A DNA stretch of 64,000 bases from assembly GCF_040207125.1 (NCBI RefSeq), contig NZ_CP157940.1, forward strand, positions 3,100,001 to 3,164,000, read 5' to 3'. The position numbers and the translations under genes were made by a program. Positions 53,453-60,629 of the stretch are shown here, in pieces. The stretch comes from Lacrimispora sp. BS-2. GTDB lineage: Bacteria; Bacillota; Clostridia; Lachnospirales; Lachnospiraceae. The first letter of the stretch is position 1, and every line of letters starts with the position of its first letter. The notes under the pieces were generated by a model. It searched no databases and had not been told where the DNA came from. It was given only the letters and a program-made list of their open reading frames with translations.

Positions 53453-53923
53453 CTACCTGCCTTTCTTTTTTGTAATTTGTTCAAACAACAATCCTGTGGC
53501 AAACCACAGCGGTGCAAAATCCAGACGGATCAGCCCGTCAATGTTGGTGTTTCGTCCCGTATAATCCCAGGGGCATATCCCTCTGCCCCGCAAAAGGGTA
53601 CCGGCAAAGTATTCCGCCACAAAAATGAGAACCATGTAAAGAAATCCATGGCGGATGGCCAGTTCCGCTTTCTTTGCCGCAAATCCTGAACCGGGATTTA
53701 CCCACCGGTCAATAAGATCTCCAATGGGGCCTAAAAGCGCTCCGCATCCATAGATGGGAAACATTAAAAGAGAAGTCTGCCCCATAAGCCGCCAGTCCTG
53801 GCGCAAAATGGATTCCGTGGAGGTAAAGATAACCTCCAGGCACCAGCCTGTCACCCCGCATTTGCAGAAATCAAGTGGCAGCTGTTTTAAGTTTAATTGT
53901 GATAGTGTCTTCATATCCTCCAT
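53453..53923 (-). CDS. Putative membrane protein of the CmpB family
   Basis: 156-aa membrane protein of the PF06541-type family (annotated as putative ABC transporter type IV permease). Several hydrophobic stretches are seen; GWCLEVIFTS, SLLMFPIYGCGALLGPIG and CPWDYTGRNTNIDGLIRLD are characteristic. ATG 53923 is the upstream-most start but lacks a clear ribosome site; ATG 53914 is too close to GGAGG, so the exact start is uncertain. Function unknown. Confidence 0.7.
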   Translation of the reverse strand: MEDMKTLSQLNLKQLPLDFCKCGVTGWCLEVIFTSTESILRQDWRLMGQTSLLMFPIYGCGALLGPIGDLIDRWVNPGSGFAAKKAELAIRHGFLYMVLIFVAEYFAGTLLRGRGICPWDYTGRNTNIDGLIRLDFAPLWFATGLLFEQITKKKGR

Positions 53924-53967
53924 TATGCGCCGGTTATGGACTTATTATGTTCTTCTGTAAAAGAATT

Positions 53968-55479
53968 CTATAAAAGTGGGGATAACAGCCTGCTTCCCTG
54001 TTCCTTGATCCGGATAAAAAGGCTTCTCTCCTCATACACCTCTCTTGTGATCTCTTTGCACACCTTTAAATCCTCCAGGAACAGTGCTTCCAGCCTGCGG
54101 GTGGTCTCCTCATCGTAAATTACGGCATTTACTTCAAAATTAAGCTCAAAGCTTCGGATATCCATATTGGCAGTGCCGTAAGAGCTTACTTTTCCATCGG
54201 TCATGACCCCCTTGGAATGGAGAAACCCGTTTTCATAGGTATAGCATCTGGCTCCGGCAGATATTAAATCTCCCACATAGGAATAGGAAGCCCAGTAAAC
54301 AAAAGGATGATCCGGCTTACATGGGATCATGAGCCTTACATCCACACCGGAACGGGCAGCCATCTGCAACGTGGAAAGTACGGCATCATCAGGCACAAAA
54401 TAGGGCGTCTGGATGTAAATATGATCCCTGGCCTTTGAAAACAGGCGGATATAATTATCCCGGATCTGACGGCTCCTTGCATCCGGACCGCTTGCAATGA
54501 TCTGGATTCCAACATATTTTTCCTCATTATTTATGTCAACCACACCCAGTAATTCCAGGCATTTTCCATCTTCATCTTCACAAAAATACTTCATATTTCG
54601 AAACAGGTTCTCTCCTGTGGCATAATTCCAGTCCAGTGCAAAACGGATCTGAAGGCTTAGCACGGAGCCTCCCTGCAGTTTTAAATGAGTATCTCTCCAA
54701 TAACCGAATCTGGTATCCTTGGAAATGTATTCCCGGCCGATGTTAAAGCCCCCTACATATCCGACCCTGTTGTCAATGACCACGATCTTTCTGTGGTTTC
54801 TGTAGTTTACCCGAAGCTGCAGCCTGCCAAGTATGGGCGGAAAAAAGATTCCCACCTTTACCCCGTTTTCCTTGAGCCGGTTCCATTTGTTCTTTGGCAT
54901 GAAACGCCCTCCCATGCCGTCGCAGAGAATACGCACCTCGACTCCTGCTCTGGCCCGCTCGATGAGGATGGGGACCATGGAATCAAACACTTCATCATCC
55001 TTAATAATGTAATACTGCATATGAATGAAATGGGCCGCATTGGAAAGCTCCATTCTTAAATCCTTAAACTTTTCCTCACCGTCAGTAAATATCTGGGCAG
55101 TGTTGTCAACGGTCAGCACTGATCCGGAGGTTTCTAAATTGTACACCACCAGATCCGCATAGTCACGGGACAAAGAGGATACCAGGCTGATGTCATGGCT
55201 TTTTAAAAATTCCTCCTGGTTTTTTGCGGAGTAACGTACCCGGTCTTCCACTTCCTTAATCCGGAACAGCTTGCCCTTTCGCATATCCTGGCCCAAAAGC
55301 AGATAAACAAGAATGCCGAATACGGGAACAAAATACAGGGCCAGGAGCCAGGTCCAGACCGCTTTGGGATCACGACGCTGGAAAAACACGATGATAATTG
55401 AAAGAATCAGGTTGATATAAATCAGATGATCGATCAGCCAGTTCCAGATTTCAACTGTCTGTAAAAAAACTGTTTCCAT
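53968..55479 (-). CDS. cls: Cardiolipin synthase
   Basis: 503-aa membrane phospholipase-D-type enzyme joining two phosphatidylglycerols. Two N-terminal membrane helices (LIYINLILSIIIVFFQ; VWTWLLALYFVPVFGILVYL) precede two HKD motifs: NHRKIVVIDNRVGYVGGFN (about residue 215-233) and LHSKGVMTDGKVSSYGTANMD (about 430-450). GGAGGG supports the ATG. A small GCGG/CCGC hairpin lies just before the ribosome site. Confidence 0.94.
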   Translation of the reverse strand: METVFLQTVEIWNWLIDHLIYINLILSIIIVFFQRRDPKAVWTWLLALYFVPVFGILVYLLLGQDMRKGKLFRIKEVEDRVRYSAKNQEEFLKSHDISLVSSLSRDYADLVVYNLETSGSVLTVDNTAQIFTDGEEKFKDLRMELSNAAHFIHMQYYIIKDDEVFDSMVPILIERARAGVEVRILCDGMGGRFMPKNKWNRLKENGVKVGIFFPPILGRLQLRVNYRNHRKIVVIDNRVGYVGGFNIGREYISKDTRFGYWRDTHLKLQGGSVLSLQIRFALDWNYATGENLFRNMKYFCEDEDGKCLELLGVVDINNEEKYVGIQIIASGPDARSRQIRDNYIRLFSKARDHIYIQTPYFVPDDAVLSTLQMAARSGVDVRLMIPCKPDHPFVYWASYSYVGDLISAGARCYTYENGFLHSKGVMTDGKVSSYGTANMDIRSFELNFEVNAVIYDEETTRRLEALFLEDLKVCKEITREVYEERSLFIRIKEQGSRLLSPLL

Positions 55480-55576
55480 AATAAATCCCTCCTGTCTAAG
55501 CGGTCACTATCCGCTTTATTTGTGCAGGCAATGAAGATGGTTCAAGCAGCTTTTGCAGGGTATCTGATTGCAGAAA

Positions 55577-55600
55577 GGGCCACCGCCGATGCGATGACCC
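55577..55600 (-). terminator. Weak terminator-like hairpin after DUF4250 gene
   Basis: GGGCCACCGC (55577-55586) pairs with GCGATGACCC (55591-55600) allowing G-U pairs; on the minus strand TTTCTG follows. Confidence 0.45.
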
Positions 55601-55603
55601 TTA

Positions 55604-55783
55604 TTATACAAACTGATTTCTCTCCCTGTTGTAATGATAATCAATCGCGGCCAGAGAAAGGGTCAGATCCTCTTCCCGGATCCCAAGACTATGGCAGCAT
55701 TCCTCCAGAGAAGGATAATAATCTCTTAACTGAGTATTGACATAGCTTAGCAGCATCACTGGATCTTTAGGTATGTTAAACAT
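55604..55783 (-). CDS. DUF4250 protein (59 aa)
   Basis: A 59-codon gene: it starts MFNIPKDPVMLLSYVNTQ, continues LRDYYPSLEECCHSLGIREE and ends AIDYHYNRERNQFV, followed by two TAA stops. This is the whole DUF4250 family pattern, a small soluble helical protein common in Clostridia with no known function. AGGAGG lies 6 nt before the ATG. Its leader carries copy 2 of the structured RNA, so this tiny gene has a long, structured 5' UTR of about 190 nt. The antisense open frame from 55522 is not supported. Confidence 0.85.
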   Translation of the reverse strand: MFNIPKDPVMLLSYVNTQLRDYYPSLEECCHSLGIREEDLTLSLAAIDYHYNRERNQFV

Positions 55784-55839
55784 TTTTTCCTCCTGTTATG
55801 CTATTATTAGTGCATACTATCATATAAATCCATGAGTCC

Positions 55840-55974
55840 GCAGTGGAAGCTGATAAAACCGCAGGTTTTATCAGCTCACGGGTATTCGCCCTATGAAATA
55901 AGGCAGGGAAAGATTTTCTTATGTGCGAGCACAACGAAATTTTTTTCCTGCCTTATTTCGCACTGCTCATTGCT
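55840..55974 (-). ncRNA. Candidate four-way-junction leader RNA, copy 2
   Basis: Minus strand: AGCAATGAGCAGTGCGAA opens the element, as in copy 1. Closing stem GCAGTG (55961-55966) pairs with CACTGC (55840-55845). The first hairpin AAATAAGGCAGG pairs across 55896-55911 and 55944-55959 and shares no stem sequence with copy 1. The second hairpin, GGGCGAATACCC, is at 55880-55891. The third is CTGATAAAACC-TGC-GGTTTTATCAG (55850-55874). TSS is expected near 55976 and the DUF4250 start is 57 nt after the element. Confidence 0.65.
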
Positions 55975-55982
55975 TCATGAAC

Positions 55983-56011
55983 ATTCTATCATAATTTTTC
56001 CCAGTTGTGAA
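55983..56011 (-). promoter_or_regulatory. Promoter of DUF4250 leader
   Basis: Minus-strand TTCACA (56006-56011), a 17-nt spacer and TAGAAT (55983-55988). The RNA element begins 8 nt after the -10, the same spacing as in copy 1. Confidence 0.6.
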
Positions 56012-56023
56012 TCTTTCAGAACA

Positions 56024-56101
56024 GGAGCCGCAGAATTTTCATGGAAAAAAATTCCGGGGCATTTTTCTTGCCTTAAGACTGGTCTTGCCCCTTTAGGCTC
56101 C
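56024..56101. other. Branched inverted-repeat structure between divergent promoters
   Basis: GGAGCC (56024-56029) pairs with GGCTCC (56096-56101) around two hairpins: GAATTTT/AAAATTC (56033-56054) and GGGGCA/TGCCCC (56056-56091). It sits upstream of both the DUF4250 and ABC promoters, so it is not in either leader; role unknown. Confidence 0.5.
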
Positions 56102-56108
56102 AAAATTC

Positions 56109-56138
56109 TTGACAAGCCCTGGAAGCAAACGATATAAT
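56109..56138 (+). promoter_or_regulatory. Consensus promoter of the ABC/ModD operon
   Basis: TTGACA (56109-56114), an 18-nt spacer and TATAAT (56133-56138), both perfect consensus. The start codon at 56190 leaves a UTR of about 45 nt. Confidence 0.85.
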
Positions 56139-56189
56139 ACCTTCAACGGATATTATTATAAAAATATATCGGGAAGGAAAAAAATTATT

Positions 56190-57254
56190 ATGTTAAAAAA
56201 GTTAACGTCTCTCGCAACTGCATTTCTACTACTGTTCAGCCTTACTGCCTGCAGCGGAAAGACTCCGGTGCAGACCTCTGCCGCCGCAAGCGAAGCTGAA
56301 AAAGAGACCCCTAAGCCGGTGGAAACCACCCTGGAGACCACATCTGAACGTGCTGCCAAAGAAAGACCTGAGGCAAACATGATTCTGGTAGGCGGATTTC
56401 TAAGTATCGGCGCCGTCAACCTGCTGGAAGCTGACGAAGCCGGAACCTCTCTTAACCAGTATAACTGGACCCTTGCCACCGCTCCTGACGAGGCCAGCGC
56501 CAAGCTGTTGTCAGGAGAAGCTGATATTGCCGCAGTCCCTACCAATATGGCTGCTACCCTTTACAACAAGTCTGAGGGAAAGGTGGTGATCGTGGCTGTC
56601 AACACACTGGGCGTCACAAAGCTGATGAGCACCGATGACTCCATCAAATCTCTTGACGATTTAAAAGGCAAAACAGTATACGGAAGCGGACAAGGTTCCA
56701 TTCCTGAATACACCTTTGACTATGTGCTGCGTCAGAACGGGATTGAACCGGGTGTGGACGTGACCGTTGAATACAAACCAGGGCATGAAGAGGTATCTGC
56801 CCAGATGTCGGCTGGCAATATTGAAATCGCAACCATCCCCATGCCTTCCGCAGCACAGGTGGCGGCCAACAATCAAAATGCCCATGTAATACTGGATTTG
56901 ACAGATGAATGGAACAAACTGGATACCAAGGCCCTTATTTCCCAGGGCTGTGTTGTAGTCCGGCGTGACCTTATTGAAAAACGGCCTGAGGTTTTAAAAA
57001 ACTTTCTGACAGATTATGAGTCTTCCTGTAAGGCCGTTCATTCTGATCTGGAAAAAACATCTGAATTATGCGAAAAGTTTGGAGTATTGAAAAAGCCCAT
57101 AGCCATGAAAGCCATACCCGAATCCCATCAGGTATACATTGCCGGACAGGAAATGAAGGATGGCCTGGAGCCTTTCTTTGAAGTTTTATTTAAAGCGAAT
57201 CCAAAATCTGTAGGCGGAGTTCTTCCGGCGGAAGACTTCTACTACCTTCCATAG
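56190..57254 (+). CDS. ABC transporter substrate-binding lipoprotein (NMT1/SsuA-like)
   Basis: 354-aa lipoprotein: signal LKKLTSLATAFLLLFSL and lipobox LTAC, then a Thr/Glu-rich linker (KETPKPVETTLETTSE) and a periplasmic-binding-protein type 2 fold of the NMT1/SsuA/TauA group (IGAVNLLEADEAG; GEADIAAVPTNMAATL; SLDDLKGKTVYGSGQGS). It delivers an unknown small solute to the permease 3 nt downstream. ATG 56190 has AAGGAA upstream. No TPP riboswitch was found, which argues against thiamine precursor uptake. Confidence 0.88.
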   Translation: MLKKLTSLATAFLLLFSLTACSGKTPVQTSAAASEAEKETPKPVETTLETTSERAAKERPEANMILVGGFLSIGAVNLLEADEAGTSLNQYNWTLATAPDEASAKLLSGEADIAAVPTNMAATLYNKSEGKVVIVAVNTLGVTKLMSTDDSIKSLDDLKGKTVYGSGQGSIPEYTFDYVLRQNGIEPGVDVTVEYKPGHEEVSAQMSAGNIEIATIPMPSAAQVAANNQNAHVILDLTDEWNKLDTKALISQGCVVVRRDLIEKRPEVLKNFLTDYESSCKAVHSDLEKTSELCEKFGVLKKPIAMKAIPESHQVYIAGQEMKDGLEPFFEVLFKANPKSVGGVLPAEDFYYLP

Positions 57255-57257
57255 CCT

Positions 57258-58034
57258 ATGAAAGGCCTGTTTCGGCAAATTGCCGTTTTGTTATTCTGGC
57301 TGGGGGTGTGGCAGCTTCTCTACATAGCCGTCGGACAAGCCGTTCTTGTGGCCGCACCGGCTGACGTCATATCCAACCTGTTGGATATGATGAAGACCAG
57401 AGACTTTTATATTACTGTAATTCATACGCTGCGCAACATAATTGCAGGCTTTTCCAGTGCGATGCTTATTGGCATCGCACTGGCTGTATTTACCTATGCC
57501 ATACCTGTTGTACGGATTCTTATTTCTCCTTTCATCTCAGTGATGAAGGCCACGCCGGTGGCTTCCTTCATTATCTTAGCCCTGGTATTTATGAAATCGA
57601 AAAACCTGCCCATTCTGGTATCATTTTTAATGGTCATGCCACTTGTATGGGGAAACATGACGGAAGCACTCCTTGCGGTGGACAGTAACTTACTTGAAAT
57701 GTCCCGGATGTTTCAAGTCCCCTTTTTATCCCAGCTGCGCCGCATTTACCTTCCCAGCTCCATTCCCTATTTCCAGGCTGCCTTTCAAACCGGATTTGGC
57801 TATGCCTGGAAATCAGCCATAACAGCCGAGGTCATGTCTTCCCCAATGCTGACCATTGGCCGCAACATGGCTGATGCAAAGGTTTACCTTGATACATTGA
57901 ACCTCTTTAGCTGGACCCTGGTGGTGATCCTGCTCAGCATTGTTACTGAAAAACTGGCTGCCGGCGGGATCCGGCTGTGGCTGAACCGGCACTTTCCGCC
58001 GTTACATACAGAAGGAACAAGCTCCTATGATTGA
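57258..58034 (+). CDS. ABC transporter permease (SsuC/NMT1-type)
   Basis: 258-aa permease with about six hydrophobic segments and the binding-protein-dependent permease loop (MSRMFQVPFLSQLRRIYLPS, EAA-like). It starts 3 nt after the substrate-binding gene with no strong ribosome site, so coupling is likely, and overlaps the ATPase by 8 nt. Forms the channel of the importer. Confidence 0.9.
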   Translation: MKGLFRQIAVLLFWLGVWQLLYIAVGQAVLVAAPADVISNLLDMMKTRDFYITVIHTLRNIIAGFSSAMLIGIALAVFTYAIPVVRILISPFISVMKATPVASFIILALVFMKSKNLPILVSFLMVMPLVWGNMTEALLAVDSNLLEMSRMFQVPFLSQLRRIYLPSSIPYFQAAFQTGFGYAWKSAITAEVMSSPMLTIGRNMADAKVYLDTLNLFSWTLVVILLSIVTEKLAAGGIRLWLNRHFPPLHTEGTSSYD

Positions 58035-58608
58035 ATGCAAAAAAATATCCAAAACTTTTGGAAAAACAACAGTATTGAAAGATTTTGATTATATTGTGGG
58101 AGAAACCGGACTGCATACGGTGACAGGTCCATCCGGCCGCGGAAAGACCACCCTTGCCCGTCTGATCATGGGATTGGAAAGACCTGACTCAGGAGAAATC
58201 CTTTATAAGGAGGGGATCCGAATCTCACCGGTCTTCCCGGAAAACCGTTTGATTCCCACTCTGACATGCCTGGAAAACGTGGAATATGCCGCAAAGAACA
58301 GGGCTAAAAGCCGGGAAATGCTCCATCGTCTAAAGCTGGGCGGATGGGAAGATGCCTATCCCGGTCAATTATCCAGCGGCATGAAACGCAGGGTGGCTCT
58401 GGCCCGTGCACTGGCCTACGGAGGAAATATCCTGATTCTGGACGAACCTTTTGCAGGCCTGGATGCAGCATTAAAAAGCTATGTACTTGAGCTTTTGCTT
58501 TACCATGGAAAAACCATGCCGGTCCTGCTGTTTTCACACGAAGTTGCCCTTGTTAAACCTGTATCCCATCATTTTTTGGATTTGCAGATGCTTCCAAAAT
58601 CCTATTGA
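58027..58608 (+). CDS. ABC transporter ATPase (short)
   Basis: 193-aa ATPase, shorter than the usual ~240-260 aa of SsuB/TauB. Walker A TGPSGRGKTTLARL, signature LSSGMKRRVALARAL, Walker B ILILDEPFAGLD and switch His in LLFSHEVALV are intact; the Q loop is VFPENRLIPTLT. The C-terminal regulatory region is missing. AAGGA precedes the ATG. It should power the importer despite its size. Confidence 0.9.
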   Translation: MIECKKISKTFGKTTVLKDFDYIVGETGLHTVTGPSGRGKTTLARLIMGLERPDSGEILYKEGIRISPVFPENRLIPTLTCLENVEYAAKNRAKSREMLHRLKLGGWEDAYPGQLSSGMKRRVALARALAYGGNILILDEPFAGLDAALKSYVLELLLYHGKTMPVLLFSHEVALVKPVSHHFLDLQMLPKSY

Positions 58609-58621
58609 AAAGGAGAATCCT

Positions 58622-59470
58622 ATGTTTTTTACCTGTGCGGAAATTGATCATTTCATCGAGGAAGATGTACCATATATGGACCTGACCAGCCACCTTCTGG
58701 GCCTTGCAGAACGGCCGGGCAGTATTACCTATTTCACCCGGGAAAGGGGGGTGGTGTGCGGTACCGAGGTGGTGGAGCAAATGTTCCGCCGGCTGGACAT
58801 CCGGACAGAGGAAATCATTGCCTCAGGAGAAAGGATTGAAGCCGGACGTGTGCTGATATCAGGCTCAGGCTCTGCCAGACAGCTTCATACTGTTTGGAAG
58901 GCCGCCCAAAATGTACTGGATCACTGCAGCGGAATTGCTACGAAGACGAGGAACATGGTGGATGCAGTCCAAAGCGTAAATAAAAACATGATGGTCCTGA
59001 CCACACGCAAGAGCTTTCCAGGCGCTAAAAAGCTGAGCGTTCATGCCATACTTGCAGGCGGCGCCATACCTCACCGGCTGGGACTTTCTGAAACAGTGCT
59101 CATCTTTGAACAGCACGTTTCCATGATCGGGGGGTATGAAGAACTAAAAAAAATGCTTCCAAACATGAAAAAACAATGTCCTGAGAAAAAAATCCTCATT
59201 GAAACCAATGATCCGGAATCAGCAAAAGAATTCCTTTCCCTTGGAGCTGACGGGATACAGTTTGATAAGATGAGCCCAAAGGATATAAGCCATGCCGCCG
59301 CATCCATCAAACAGCATTATCCCCAATCCATACTGCTGGCCGCAGGAGGGATTCATCCTGGAAATGCAATTGAATATGCAAATACCGGAGTTGACGGCAT
59401 TGTTACCACAAGCCTTTATACCGCTTCCCCCCTGGATATTGGCGTCAAAATCAGCATAAGGGATTGTTAA
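58622..59470 (+). CDS. modD: ModD-like pyrophosphorylase (quinolinate phosphoribosyltransferase family)
   Basis: 282-aa cytosolic enzyme of the NadC/ModD type. N-terminal EEDVPYMDLTSHLLGL, substrate-site RKSFPGAKKLSVHAILAGGA with HRLGLSETVLIFEQH, and C-terminal barrel pieces GADGIQFDKMSP and LLAAGGIHPGNAIEYA. ModD genes normally accompany molybdate ABC genes, but here the neighbours are an NMT1/SsuA-type importer with no ModA/ModB. AAAGGAG lies upstream of ATG 58622. A role in salvage of a nicotinate-like compound imported by the ABC system is an inference. Confidence 0.8.
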   Translation: MFFTCAEIDHFIEEDVPYMDLTSHLLGLAERPGSITYFTRERGVVCGTEVVEQMFRRLDIRTEEIIASGERIEAGRVLISGSGSARQLHTVWKAAQNVLDHCSGIATKTRNMVDAVQSVNKNMMVLTTRKSFPGAKKLSVHAILAGGAIPHRLGLSETVLIFEQHVSMIGGYEELKKMLPNMKKQCPEKKILIETNDPESAKEFLSLGADGIQFDKMSPKDISHAAASIKQHYPQSILLAAGGIHPGNAIEYANTGVDGIVTTSLYTASPLDIGVKISIRDC

Positions 59471-59546
59471 GCAAAAGTATCCCTGTACGAATGAGGAAAT
59501 CAGTGTTACAATCAGATATTGAAATCCTTTAGGAGGTATCCTGTAC

Positions 59547-60551
59547 ATGAAAAAAATACTTATGCTTGGAACAGGGGGCACCATAGCCTGCAAGCGGAGC
59601 GACAGTGGTCTAAAGCCTCTCCTCACCACTGACGAAATCCTTTCCTATGTTCCGGAAGCGTCAGCATTCTGTCAGGCAGACTGCCTGCAGATACTCAACA
59701 TAGACAGCACCAATATGCAGCCAGGCCACTGGCTTACCATGGCAAAGGCTATTGAAACCCATTATAAGGAGTACGATGGCTTTGTCATCTGCCACGGTAC
59801 GGATACCATGGCTTATACGGCCTCTGCCCTTTCCTACCTGGTCCAGAACTCGGAAAAGCCCATTGTCATCACCGGTGCACAAAGGCCCATTGATATGGAG
59901 AATACCGATGCCCGCACCAATTTATCAGACAGCCTCCGGTTTGCCAGCGAGTCTAAGGCCCATGGCGTTACCATTGTATTTGACGGAAAGGTCATTGCAG
60001 GCACCAGAGGAAAAAAAGAGCGCACCAAGAGCTACAATGCCTTCTCCAGCATCAATTTTCCTTATATTGCCGCCATCCAGGATGGGCATGTGCTGTTTTA
60101 CGTAGATGACAAGGCTTCCTCTCTTAGGCAGGTACAGTTTTTCCATAAGCTGAATCCTCACGTAGCATTAATGAAGCTGATTCCTTCCATGGGCTCTGAT
60201 GTTCTGGATTTTTTGGCAGAGCATTATGATGCGGTGATCATAGAATCCTTTGGCGTGGGCGGTCTTCCCTCCTATGATACAGGTGATTTTTATAAGGCCG
60301 TTAAAAAATGGATCTCCCTTGGAAAAACTGTGGTCATGGCCACCCAGGTGACCAATGAAGGCAGCGATATGTCCGTATACGAAGTAGGGCATTCCATAAA
60401 AAAGGAGCTGGGGCTTTTAGAAGCCTATGACATGACCCTGGAAGCCACTGTGACAAAGCTCATGTGGATCCTGGGACAGAGCAGCGACGAAAAAGAGATC
60501 CGGGAATTGTTTTACCGGACCATTAACAGAGATATTCTCTGGCAGGCATAA
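59547..60551 (+). CDS. ansA: L-asparaginase (type I)
   Basis: 334-aa cytosolic amidohydrolase cleaving asparagine to aspartate. Catalytic threonines are in LGTGGTIACKRSD (residue ~12) and FVICHGTDTMAYTASAL (residue ~88, with the D and the later Lys in TGAQRPIDMENTDARTN). No signal peptide, so the low-affinity AnsA type. AGGAGG supports the ATG. It follows modD after 76 nt. Confidence 0.93.
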   Translation: MKKILMLGTGGTIACKRSDSGLKPLLTTDEILSYVPEASAFCQADCLQILNIDSTNMQPGHWLTMAKAIETHYKEYDGFVICHGTDTMAYTASALSYLVQNSEKPIVITGAQRPIDMENTDARTNLSDSLRFASESKAHGVTIVFDGKVIAGTRGKKERTKSYNAFSSINFPYIAAIQDGHVLFYVDDKASSLRQVQFFHKLNPHVALMKLIPSMGSDVLDFLAEHYDAVIIESFGVGGLPSYDTGDFYKAVKKWISLGKTVVMATQVTNEGSDMSVYEVGHSIKKELGLLEAYDMTLEATVTKLMWILGQSSDEKEIRELFYRTINRDILWQA

Positions 60552-60557
60552 CAATAC

Positions 60558-60606
60558 GGCGCTGCAAAACAGATGAGCGGTCATCCCTTTTGCAGCGCCT
60601 TTTTTA
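60558..60606. terminator. Terminator, ansA / clpB
   Basis: GGCGCTGCAAAA (60558-60569) pairs with TTTTGCAGCGCC (60588-60599), then TTTTTT. The A run before it may also serve the convergent clpB. Confidence 0.9.
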
Positions 60607-60629
60607 ATATGCGTATTATGTCTTACCTT

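Noticed and set aside
55522..55740. 72-aa plus-strand frame
   Set aside because: It is antisense to the DUF4250 gene, which has a strong ribosome site and a recognised family pattern.
56024..56189. TPP riboswitch before the NMT1-like binding protein
   Set aside because: The conserved CUGAGA and ACCUGAUC-type segments are absent, and the consensus promoter leaves only ~45 nt of leader.
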